64,000 nucleotides of DNA, from NCBI GenBank assembly GCA_035582835.1, contig JAYKAV010003143.1, positions 2,915,673-2,979,672 of the forward strand, in the 5' to 3' direction. Every line of letters starts with the position of its first letter. The first letter of the stretch is position 1. Under the pieces are notes generated by a model. It had not been told where the DNA came from. It was given only the letters and a program-made list of their open reading frames with translations, and did no database searches. A program made the translations under genes and the position numbers. This DNA comes from Phoebastria nigripes. Taxonomy: Eukaryota; Chordata; Aves; Procellariiformes; Diomedeidae. Below are positions 12,101-21,947 of the stretch, piece after piece.

Positions 12101-14150
12101 GGTCTCAACAACAAGGCAATAACTTCCTTTTTTTCCCCCCCTCCCTTTTTTTAATTTGAACTACAGCATTGTACCTCTGAAATACTTTATGAAATTGAGT
12201 CTTCTACACCTTATATATGAATTTTTCCAGAAGTACTTCCTCTAAATTTCTTCTCTGACACACCACCACAATTTGGGAAAAGGGGGAAATCTGCCATAAA
12301 TCAAACTAAAAATCAGCCTTATGGCTACGTATACCATCATCCTTAAGTGAACTATATATAGGTCTTCATTAGTGTCTGTCCCAGTCTGCAGTCAATCCAA
12401 AGATTTTGGCGCAGCAACAAGTGCTATAAGAAGCTACATAAGAAGATAAGAAGTTACTGGGAGGAGGTAGGATATCTCAACAGCACTGTAAACACATGAT
12501 AACTCTGCACGCTGCTAACGAAGAGCAGTAAACTCTTGCCTATTTCCCACAGGATAAAATTATGCAAAAGGGCAATTACCAAAAAGCAGCTGATGCACAC
12601 TTCACATGCCAAAGTTTTCTAACAGCATACCCAAAAGGGGGGAGTTACTTCAGNGTGCCACATGTGAGGATGAGAGCTCTCCATAGAGAAGTCCCGGACG
12701 TGCATGTACCTCCACCCAATCAACCCGAGACAGTTCACCATTAGAAAAATCTACTCGTGCATGAACACTATCAAATTGTGCAAACTCAGGCCATGATCCT
12801 AAGCAAACATCCCTGAACAACCATTTAGAGACAACTGCCTAATCGGACCTGAAATACTGTTTTCACCAATGATTGGTTGAATAACCCATTAACNTACTTT
12901 TACAAACAAGAGGACTACTCCCTCCTACACTCCTGTTTTTCTTCTCAGTTGCCAAAATTTCTGGCCCGATTGTTTATATGATCATTACGTTTTGCAGGCA
13001 AAAACTGGAAAAAAAGACTGCACGGCTACAATAAAAAAAAAAAAGCCAGAAAAGTAGAATTAACTAATTAAATTGCACAACAGAAGAACTCCCATGGCAA
13101 CAATCGTGGTCTTTTTCATATTAAACCAGATAAAATTATATATATAGATACATTTGTTGCAGTAAACTACCAACTTTGGAAGTTTTCACAAAGTTTAGTG
13201 AAGGTTGCTGTGGAGATGTGTCTTAAGATGGGAAACAAATCCATAGGATATTGGCTATACGCTGGTCTTTCAAATACACCTCCACCATATTAACATGTTA
13301 AAGCATGTTATATTGATAAATTACATCAGGTTTTTTATTGACAATGTGAAGTGCAAGCACGTTATCATTACAGCTTTAGACACATCAAAAAGCAGGTGCA
13401 TTTTGTGTTAAATCAGTGCGTGTGTGCACGTTAAACCCTCTAAGACCGCAGGTACTGGCAGAGCTCGTCTTTCACTGGCCAGGGAAAGGAAGAGCAAAAC
13501 TTTCCTCGCAGGCCAAACAAAACTGGAAGCGCCTGAACTCCTGTCCTCTCACCTTACACCCTTTCTGCACGGCGTTAACCTACAAAAGACATACGCAAAG
13601 GGAAGAAACAGGAACCCGTGAAACCGGAGGGGCTTCCTCTGGCACCGCGTCCACGGAAAGCGGACGGGGCGGGGGGAGGAAGGGGGCACGCCGGTACCGG
13701 TGACACAACGCCCTGTCGGGCGGACGAGGCAGCACGCAAAGCTCTCCTGCCCCCTGAGCACCGGCGGGCGCGTAAGAGGCGCGGCGCGGCCCCCCGGCCC
13801 CCTCCCCGGCACGGCGGAGGCCCGCGCCGGCCCCAGCGCGCTGCCGGCACCCGGCTCCTCCCGGGGCGGGGGCGGCCGGCGCCCCTCAGAGCCTCCCCGC
13901 GCGCGGGCGGCTTTCCCCTCACGGAGGCCGCCGGCGGTGCGGCCTGACAGGCCCAGGGACAGCAGCGGAGCCGACTCCTCCGCACCGGCCCCCGCCCCGC
14001 CTTCAGCCCGCGGACGGCCCCGCACCGGGCCCAGCCCGGTGGGAACGGGAGCACGCCCCCGCCCCGCCCGCCGCGGGCACTGAGGGGCGGCTGAGCAGAC
14101 TGGCGGGCCCGGGCCCGGACCTGCCCCCNCCCGGCGCCCCCCTCACTTAC
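6114..14150 (-). other. BLTP1: BLTP1 first intron (5'UTR intron)
   Basis: Intron of about 8 kb between the CpG-island exon and the start-codon exon, inferred from the donor at 14150-14149 and the acceptor ending at 6114. It holds an A-rich low-complexity stretch at 6931-7020 and a CA-rich patch near 7624-7643, but no other feature I can support. An additional non-coding exon inside it cannot be excluded. The open frames at 8088-8504 plus and 8494-8883 minus look like chance frames. Confidence 0.7.
6931..7020 (+). repeat. A-rich low-complexity repeat, (CAAAA)n-like
   Basis: About 90 nt made almost only of A with scattered single or paired C, in irregular CAAAA, CAAAAA and CCAAAA units. No sharper period is visible. 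A similar but weaker patch lies near 7515-7550. Confidence 0.85.
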
Positions 14151-14260
14151 GCCATCGCCCTCCGCGGCGGCTTCACCACGGACCCGGAAGCGGCGGCGGC
14201 AGCGGCCGGGGCCCTCCCGTACCTCACGGCGAACGCCGGGCCGCCCCGCCCACAGCGCCG
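14151..14260 (-). other. BLTP1: BLTP1 non-coding first exon (upstream end approximate)
   Basis: The minus strand has a strong donor, GATGGC|GTAAGTGAGG, with the exon's last base at 14151, inside the CpG island. This is the only good donor I see in the right place and orientation to join the BLTP1 start-codon exon. The transcription start cannot be read from sequence. The 14260 limit is a guess based on the CCAAT boxes at 14313 and 14367. The exon ends in an ATG (14156-14154) in good context that would open an upstream ORF after splicing. Confidence 0.65.
14184..14190 (-). promoter_or_regulatory. ETS/GABP-type site
   Basis: CCGGAAG on the plus strand (CTTCCGG on minus) lies 33 nt from the first-exon donor. 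ETS sites of this form sit near the start of many CpG-island housekeeping genes. A 7-nt match, so modest evidence by itself. Confidence 0.45.
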
Positions 14261-14312
14261 CCGGCCCGCAGCACCGCCGGAGCCAACCACGAGGCGCCGC
14301 CGGCCCGCGGGG

Positions 14313-14371
14313 CCAATAGCAAGGGTGGTGGCTTCCCGAGGGGGCGGGAAGAAGGGGGGCGCGCCACCAAT
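14313..14371 (-). promoter_or_regulatory. Pair of CCAAT boxes (NF-Y sites)
   Basis: CCAAT occurs at 14313-14317 and again at 14367-14371, both on the plus strand and 54 nt apart. For a BLTP1 start near 14.2 kb they fall in the usual -60 to -150 zone, where NF-Y works in either orientation. Confidence 0.5.
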
Positions 14372-14389
14372 CGCAAGAGGCGGTGCCGG

Positions 14390-14391
<2 letters not shown>

Positions 14392-14422
<31 letters not shown>
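14392..14422 (+). repeat. (GT)n microsatellite
   Basis: About 15 uninterrupted GT units, then GCGCGC, within the CpG island just upstream of the BLTP1 promoter. GT followed by GC is Z-DNA-prone alternating purine-pyrimidine sequence. Confidence 0.95.
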
Positions 14423-14428
<6 letters not shown>

Positions 14429-14484
14429 GTGGAGGGCGGGGGGAGCCTCTCCCGCCCCTTCACGGCGGGGGTGGGGGGGTGCGC

Positions 14485-14496
14485 TGCGCATGCGCA
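14485..14496. promoter_or_regulatory. NRF1 palindrome
   Basis: TGCGCATGCGCA is a perfect 12-nt palindrome and a full match to the NRF1 consensus. It lies upstream of the BLTP1 first exon in the same CpG island. NRF1 sites of this quality are typical of CpG-island promoters and can drive both directions. Confidence 0.7.
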
Positions 14497-14560
14497 GGGC
14501 GCGGCTGCCAGATGTGAGGGGCGGGCCCGGTGTTGTGGGTTTGCCTGCCGGTATCTACAG

Positions 14561-15235
14561 CTGACCAACACAGCCCGCCCGTTGTAGTCTTTTTGATGGA
14601 TCCTGCAACGGTCCGCCGTCGTCCCAACCGCGTTTGAAGGGTCCCGTGAGGAGAAGCACTGCCCTGGCTTCCCGTTCGGCCTCCCCTCACCGAGCAGAGG
14701 CTGAAGGACTGAATGCCGGTCAACCCACAGCGCGTACCGCTCTCCCGTTTGCTCGCAGTTTGATCATTTCTAAATTGGAAGGCACGGAAATGTTTTCTTT
14801 ACCAAGTCGCTGGGGAATTCTGTGTTCTGGCGCTTCCTTTTTCTGTCTGCTGTTTGTTCCGTCCAAAGCTGGTGGACAAAACTCACCCCCAGAAGACAGG
14901 CAGATAAAAAGTTAATTGTCAGACATTTGAGCACATGCGTGGCCGTGACTTGACTGTCAGATGCAGTAAAACATGATAAACACATAGATTTCTTTAAAAT
15001 CACCCAGGCGTGCATCCTGCAGGCTTCAGTAGCATATCAGAGGAAACCGAAACGGTAACTGAGTGTGCGTGCGTGTGTGCGTACCTCTTCCCACGACTCG
15101 CACGCAGTCAAGACGGGTGCTGAGCTCGGTGTTCCAGTGTGCTGTATCTCCCTGGGCTCAGCTGGCAGCAGGGCGAGGAGTACCCAGCCTTGGGCACCTA
15201 GATTAGAAGGCTGGTTTTACTGCTTCGTACCTGCA
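14561..15235. other. Intergenic, nothing recognised
   Basis: The transition from the CpG island to ordinary sequence. No repeat family, RNA gene or exon is recognisable. Confidence 0.6.
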
Positions 15236-15842
15236 AAATCATAAAATCGTAGAATAGTTTGGGTTGGAAGGGACCTTTAAAGGTCATCTAGTCCAACCCC
15301 CCTGCCGTGGGCAGGGACATCTTCAACCAGATCAGGTTGCTCAGACCCTCGTCCAACCTGACCTTGAATGTTTCCAGGGACGGGGCATCTACCACCCCTC
15401 TGGGCAACCTGTGCCAGTGTTTCACCACCCTCAGCGTAAAAAATTTCTTCCTTATATCTAGTCTAAATCTACCCTCTTTTAGTTTAAAACCATTCCCCCT
15501 TGTCCTGTTGCAACAGACCCTGCTAAAAAGTCTGTCCCCATCTTTCTTATAAGCCCCCTTTAAGTACTGGAAGGCTGCAATAAGGTCTCCCCAGAGCCTT
15601 CTCTTCTCCAGGCTGAACAACCCCAACTCTCTCAGCCTTCCTTCATAGGAGAGGTGTTCCATCCCCCTGATCATTTTCGTGGCCCTCCTCTGGACCCACT
15701 CCAACAGGTCCGTGTCTGCCTTGTGTTGAGGGCTCCAGAGCTGGACACAGCACTGCAGGTGGGGTCTCACCAGAGCAGAGTAGAGGGACAGAATCACCTC
15801 CCTCAACCTGCTGGCCACGCTCCTTTTGATGCAGCCCAGGAA
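15236..15842 (-). mobile_element. CR1 LINE, 5'-truncated, ORF2 C-terminus still open
   Basis: A 0.6-kb CR1 copy in minus orientation. The frame from about 15842 down to 15288 encodes the C-terminal end of the CR1 ORF2 protein (reverse transcriptase thumb and tail: [15 protein letters not shown].., [35 protein letters not shown]). It has no stop or frameshift until a natural-looking TAG. After it comes the short CR1 3'UTR and the ATTCTACGATTTTATGA-type tail at about 15236-15256, which is the family's 3' hallmark. The copy lacks the endonuclease and most of the reverse transcriptase, so it cannot move by itself. The open frame suggests a comparatively recent insertion. A short TAAA repeat abuts the truncated end at 15841-15853. 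Confidence 0.95.
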
Positions 15843-18800
15843 TAAATAAATAAATCTTTTGGAGGGGAAACACAGATCCCCTAAGCTAGGATCCTGCTCC
15901 CACTGGCCTGACAGCGAGACCTGTCTATGGGCTGCGTGGATTCGCTTGAGCCAAAGTGAAACTGAGCCCGGCTGAGCAGAGGGCTTGTGACTTCTCTCCG
16001 TGAGCCACGTGTTTTTGCCTCCTGCCCCACGTTGGCTCAAGCAGACCGCATGGTTTTCCCTGCAGAGCTAGCTTTCAGCCGGATCGGCAAACAGCGAGCT
16101 GATGCCGCTTGCTGCACAAGGGCACGGATGCCCCTGGGCACCTGGCGAGAGCTCTTAACCTGGCGCAGAGAGGCACCGGCAGGATTATCCCTCGAGCAGC
16201 ACTGTGATCTTGCAGCGCTGCAAACCAGAGGCGAACCCTCGCCCCGGCTGCACCCCGGCGTCCTGAGCAGCGCGGCTGGGCAGTGCTGTGCTCAGAACAG
16301 CTTCAGGCATCCTCCGCCCAGCAGATGAACTACCATCAAAGCAAGTGTTATCTAACGAGGTTTATCCTCCGTGTTTTTTATTACATTCTCATCATACTAA
16401 GCATAGTAAGAAAAATATTGTTTAAATACTTCTGGTTTTCATAGTGAAGCCCCCCTTTCCACCTCATTCCCCACTGTTGCTAGAGCCACGCACTCCAGCG
16501 ATGCTCTGACCTGGTGCGCCGAGGAGATGGATGCTCAGGGTCTCGGGAGGCTCTTCCAAATGTTTTTATCCACATGGTGCCTGAAGGCTTTAATGAGGAC
16601 CGTGCAGCTAAGTCATATGAAGAAATTTTAGCTGAAAACTAGCACTAGAGCTTGGGGAAGGTGGGCCTTCGCCTGGTGTAAGAGATGGAAAGAAAAGCTT
16701 TAATGCTGATACAGGCCTGGCTAGAAAATTGAAATACGGAGTTAACGCGAGGAAAAATATTTACCCCTCTACGACTTTGAACCTATTTGTTTCATAAAGG
16801 GCACTAATATTTACCTTCTCTGTAAAAGAAACCTGCACTTTCTTCTCAAGAAAATATTTTTATGTTTGAAAAGGCCGAACTAGATTTATTTTTAAACTCT
16901 ATCAATTACAGGGCAGAATGTGTCCCAGAACAACCAAAATAAGGCAGAGGGAGAAATGGTTTCTGTTCTTAGTGTAATACCACAATTTAAAGTTACCAGG
17001 ATTGAAATAGAAAAGCCGGGGTAGCTGAAATTCTGAGTCTTACCACAATTCCAGTGGTGGGAAGGAAATGCAGAGGCTTTGAGTCTACTTGTGCAACAGA
17101 TAAAATCAAGAAAAGAAGTTATTCCACGCAGTATTTTTAAACAAAGGCCAGCTTAAGTCCAACACGCCACTGTGTTTATATCAAAAATTAGTACATGTGC
17201 GTATTTGTAGCATGCAGTCTAACAGCATGCTTCACTTTGCCTTATGATAGCCAGCAGCATTGCAGTTTTGAATGTCTTTGGTCCCTTTCTTTGCTAACGT
17301 AGCAATAATAAGAACTATTTCCAAAACTGATAACAAAGAGTAATTTTAGCAATTAGCGGCAACAGTTTTATATAATTTTTAGATTTGTGTATGTTCAGTT
17401 TTCAGATCCCTCTTTTTTTACACCTGAGAGTTATTTTGTCAGCATCATCTGGCTCAGTCTAAACAAATCCGGCCGTTGCAGGCTCTCACCAAAGTGTGGG
17501 ACCTCGCACATGGACGACCACAGCGGGTCACTGCGTCACAGCCTGGAGCCGTGGAAAGCCTTGGGTGCCGGGCTTTTCTTTTTTAGGTGGGCGCTTGGTG
17601 TTATGTTGAAGTTTCTGACCCCGTGAGCGCAGTTCCTTGGAGGCAGGGGTGTTGCATGAGTGTGATGGGGAGCGGAGCTGGTGGTTGCCGTCGGTTAGCG
17701 CTGACATGAGGTTTGTGGATCCTCACAGCACCCCTGCCTGATTGCCTGCTGCTTTTTTGAAGATTGCATTTTTTGCGATGTTTGTCTGTGTTGCTGATTT
17801 CCATCACCAGTTTCATTCCTTCCATTGCCTCCCATGACCTTTTGGGGGAGTGTCCACAAATCAGCTCCTGATATTTTCCTCCTGCTTTCTTTTCCTTCTC
17901 TCTCTTCCTAAAGGAGTTTTCCCTTCATTTTCTTCCCAATAAGTAATGATGCTGGATTGCTTCTTTCAGCTCTTCCTTCTGTACGCTGACGCCAGACAAT
18001 AAAATATATTTGACATTTGAAATTTATTTGTAGAAATTACTTTTAAAAGGGTACACAAATAATCAAAGCTTCAAGATATGTTATCGACATAAACAAAACC
18101 ACTCAAGTAACGAGAGAAAGGAGTTGATTAATCGCCTTTTCCTCCTGTAATCCAGTCGATGATTCAGATCTGAAGGACCAAGAAAGCCTCTCCCAACACA
18201 TCAAGCCATTCTCAAGGTGGCTCGAGATTAACAGGTGAAATATAATGCACTGTAATATGATTCAATACCTTAAAAGTAGAGTAACATAATGTCTGTCATA
18301 TCTAGATTCACATTTCGTGGCGGGGGAGCTAAGTCAGGGGGTTCTTTCAGTCCTGTCTGCTCTCTAACGTACCAGAGGCTCGTTGGCTTTTGCAGGGGAA
18401 GCTGGCAGCTTCTGATGGCATTATGTACATGCACACAGCAGGAACGGCCCCAGCTTGAACGTGGTCCCTGGAGTATAACTTTTCAAGCTTGCCCAAATTT
18501 TTCTCATGGTCTAGAAAACAGAGAATCGTTTGTGCTTAATTCTTTGCAGCGTATGATGTTGCGTCTTTAGTTATCAACATGGGAATTGAAAAGAGATTTT
18601 ATAAATGTTGTCTCATCATATAACTTTCAAGTTAAGGAAAATTATAACCCCGTCCTCTATGCTTTAACTTGTTTTACATCAGATGGCATTCCCATTTGCC
18701 TCAGAACGTTTATTTTTATGCCTAAAACTCCAAGTCTGTCTTTGTAAGGAAAGAGGAGTAGTTGAGTAAAAGCATCATCTTTGAATTATTTATACCACTG

Positions 18801-20614
18801 TTTTGCAGTGGAAGACGCTTCTCCGAACATTGTTCTAAAAGCTTCCAAGTCCTTTAGCTCATATGTTTTATCTTTGGTTGATACCAACCAAGGGTCAAAG
18901 TCAAGCTAATGTTGAGGCTGCCAGAAATTATTTATACAGAACCAGAAGCTGCTGGGTACATGACACTATTTAACAAAAGCAAAAATGTGACTGGGAACAT
19001 TCATACTCATGTCTCGGACTTACACTATTTACCTTGTTGGGGCAGCTGGGTACTCCTGGCATTTTCTGGGGAAACGGAGCCATCGCTGCTCCAGCTGACA
19101 TTACCTGGATACTCAGGGGCACGACCCCTCTAAGAATCAGGCTTGGGCACACCGGAGCTCCTCCTGCAGTAATGTGGCAGAAAGCCTCCCTTACCAACAG
19201 TTATTTTCTTCTTGCAATTAAGTCAGCAACTTCTTACTAACCTGCCATATGCGATCGCTTAAGTAGCAAGGATCTTGTTTCTCTCTCAGCCCTCTAATCC
19301 CGGCAACGTCCTTTCGCAGTGATCCGGGACCCGCTCCCCAAGCAGCGTGAGAACGGGCAGGGACCCAGCCCCAGATGTGATTGCAGAGCCTTGAGCCTCC
19401 CTTTCCTTCTGCCGCTCCTGTCCTCACCCCGTCTCCCATCACCANGCTCCATCTGCATTCCCCAAAGCAACCAGACTCCTGCAACAGCCCCCCCACCAGC
19501 CCGGGTAAGCAGAATCAGGCATTCACCATTGCAGAGTTAGAAGCTGATTCACCGGCATCCATTACTTTATGAGACAGTTCATTTAATCAAGAAATCGTAA
19601 AGAGCCCCTTCATAGTCTTTATCAGATTGAGAAGTCCTTGTCAGGTAATTCTCTTGCAGGGAGCTCTCTAACAATATCGCTGGGGAATTGTTTTCCTGGT
19701 GATATGTTCGGTATCACGGGAGGCTGCAGAGCGCAGACGCAGGCATCTCGCACCTTAGGCTGGGCTCCGGCTTGTGTGGACCAAGAGCAGCACGGTAACC
19801 AACTCAGAATTTAAAATATTTCCCTCGTTCTCCCAGCTCGGAGAAAACAATCACAAATAAATAGAAAAAAGCATGTTACCACTGATCTGTATATTATGAA
19901 ACTAAATTCTGTCTTCAGCTGTGCTTTAGTGAGTGCTTTGAAGTTGCTGGAGCTGTGAGTATACAAATGGAAGTACTGGTTGGTTTACGCTTTCTCTAAA
20001 TAACATCAGTGTTTACTATAAGAGTTCATTCTCGATTACATTAAAAACAAACACTGAGCTTAGACGTAAATAAATATAAATACTCCTTATGCAAAATATT
20101 TGCGCCACTGCAAAAGCTCACTATCACATAAGCCAGCAGCCAGCAGCCGGTGGGTCAGAAACACCCACATCCTTTAGCTTAGTGGCAAAATCTTAAATTC
20201 TTTGGTTCTTTTCATCTGAGGATAAGAAGTTCAGAAAACAAACAAATATTAATAATTTGTATTAAGTACATAATTTGCCAGAGCTGGAATTCACTTGTTA
20301 TCAATTACAGAATTAATTTATTCTATACTTGACCTTTTGGTACTCGCAGTGTCTTTTTTGCTCCTATCTAAGGAGCTTCATTGAAGGTTGTTGGTCTTTC
20401 AATGGAAGTTGTCCATCTCATCGTGTACCCAAAAACTGATTCCCAAACAGGTTCCTCTTGCGCTGGAAGAAATCCTCCTTGCTCTGAGAGTAGTTTATTG
20501 GTGTCTGGATCTGTGCACCCAGATCTTATGTGAATATAGGAAAAATGTAGAAGGATCAAGCCATTCTTCATTAAATCCCTAAATAAAAGCTAAAGGAAAA
20601 TATAATTTACCCTA
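15843..20614. other. Intergenic, no gene or repeat recognised
   Basis: Mixed sequence with a few moderately GC-rich patches (about 16.0-16.3, 17.5-17.7 and 19.2-19.5 kb). Open frames here are short, overlap on both strands and match nothing I know. Confidence 0.55.
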
Positions 20615-21190
20615 TGTCGTGGTTTAACCCTGGCAGCACCTAAACACCACGCAGCCGCTCACTCACCCCCCCCACTCCGGTGGGATGGGGGAGAGAATCG
20701 GGAGGGCATGAGTAGGAAAACTCACGGGTTAAGATAAAAACAGTTTAATAATTGAAATAAAACAAAGTAGAACAGTAATAATAACAGTGGTAACAACAAC
20801 AACAATAGGATATACAAAAAAGGCGATGCACAATGCAACTGCTCACCACCCGCTGAACCGACACGTTGCCGAGCCGACGCGTGCCCAAAAAACACGCGAG
20901 CCCGTCCCGGAACCCCAAGCCCCCCCACACACTTAGTTTTTATACTGAGCATGACGTTACATGGTATGGAATACCCCATTGGCCAGCTGGGTCAACCACC
21001 CCGGCTATGGTCCCCCCCGCCAGCTTCCCCTGCACCTGGCAGGGCATGGGAGGCCGAAAAGTGCCTGGTGCAAGCACCACCCAGCAACACCCAAAACATC
21101 AATGGGCCATCAACGCTCCTATTATACCAAACCCAAAACACAGCACACACACACCCCAGCTACTGGGAAGAAAGTTAACTCTGTCCCACA
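20615..21190 (-). mobile_element. Solo LTR of an avian endogenous retrovirus-like element
   Basis: A 576-nt block that starts TGTCGTGG and ends CCCACA on the plus strand, so the minus-strand copy runs TG..CA. It matches a family of LTRs common in bird genomes. On the minus strand there is a TATA box (TATAAAAA, 20944-20937) and an ATTAAA polyadenylation signal (20749-20744), in the order expected of U3-R-U5. This sets the orientation. No gag, pol or env sequence flanks it, so it is a solo LTR left by recombination. I could not find a clear target-site duplication; the minus-strand 5' terminus looks slightly shortened. Confidence 0.85.
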
Positions 21191-21911
21191 TAAAGGATAT
21201 GCTGTCATATTCCTTTAAACTAAAGAATATAGTTTTCACTTTGATCAGCAATCAGAATGGTATATAAGAATTACTAACAAAACATGTTAGTTTCTATTTT
21301 AGTTTCTTCAAACAATCATTTTTATAACCCTTTTCCTTCTGACGTGATTAATGAGTGTGATTGTAAACCAACACTGATAATAAAATCTGCATTTCATAAC
21401 AGGTGCTCTTTAGCCAAATTCACAGGGAAGACTTTGCGCATCTCATTCAGACCTCTTGCATGCAGATTATCCTGTGAGGAAACAGGCATCAAACCACATA
21501 CAACGAACGGTGATTTCAGCAAGCTCAGGGTTTAGCTTGTAAAAGCCAAAAGCTTTTACCAACAACTTGTTAAAATTTATCGATCAAAACTGTTTTCAGA
21601 CAGCACTGAAAATCCTATTTCCGTGAAAAATTGTTGCTTTTAATTTCAGAAAATGACAGGTGAAAACAAGCAAACAGGTAGGGATCCCATGGCATCCCAT
21701 CACTGTATCTTGGCAATTACTAAAGCACACTTGAGTATCCTTATGTTGCACCTGCACGTTTTTTCATAAAATCCTTCACTTAATATTTTAAAAACCCGCC
21801 TTTCTCACCTGTCCCCCACATCACTCGCTAGATGTGCACACGTGAAGCTTAATTGTGTAACCGCTTCCTTTTTCAGTATGGATTTTTTTGGTATGGATTA
21901 TAACTTCCTTA

Positions 21912-21947
21912 CTATTAAGGAAATTGTTGCTATTAAGGAAGTTATTG
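21912..21947 (+). repeat. 18-nt tandem duplication
   Basis: CTATTAAGGAAATTGTTG is followed directly by CTATTAAGGAAGTTATTG, then a decayed third copy. Together with the upstream TAACTTCCTTA (21901-21911) the second copy also forms an 11-nt inverted repeat (21934-21944). Confidence 0.85.

Larger units (their letters stand above)
13640..14560. promoter_or_regulatory. BLTP1: CpG island at the BLTP1 promoter
   Basis: A sharp rise in G+C and CpG density against an AT-rich background. The island covers the BLTP1 first exon and its upstream side. It has two CCAAT boxes, an ETS site and a perfect NRF1 palindrome, and no TATA box, as expected of a housekeeping promoter with dispersed starts. The many open frames across it on both strands are a by-product of few stop codons in GC-rich DNA. 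A divergent plus-strand transcript from the island is possible but nothing in the sequence demands it. Confidence 0.85.

Noticed and set aside
13549..14723. Many long open frames (up to 159 codons) on both strands in the BLTP1 CpG island
   Set aside because: GC-rich DNA has few stop codons. The peptides are Arg/Pro/Ala/Gly-rich in all frames, without conserved motifs.
15843..16040. Upstream part of the minus-strand CR1 frame
   Set aside because: The CR1 similarity stops at about 15842. The remaining codons are flanking DNA that happens to stay open.
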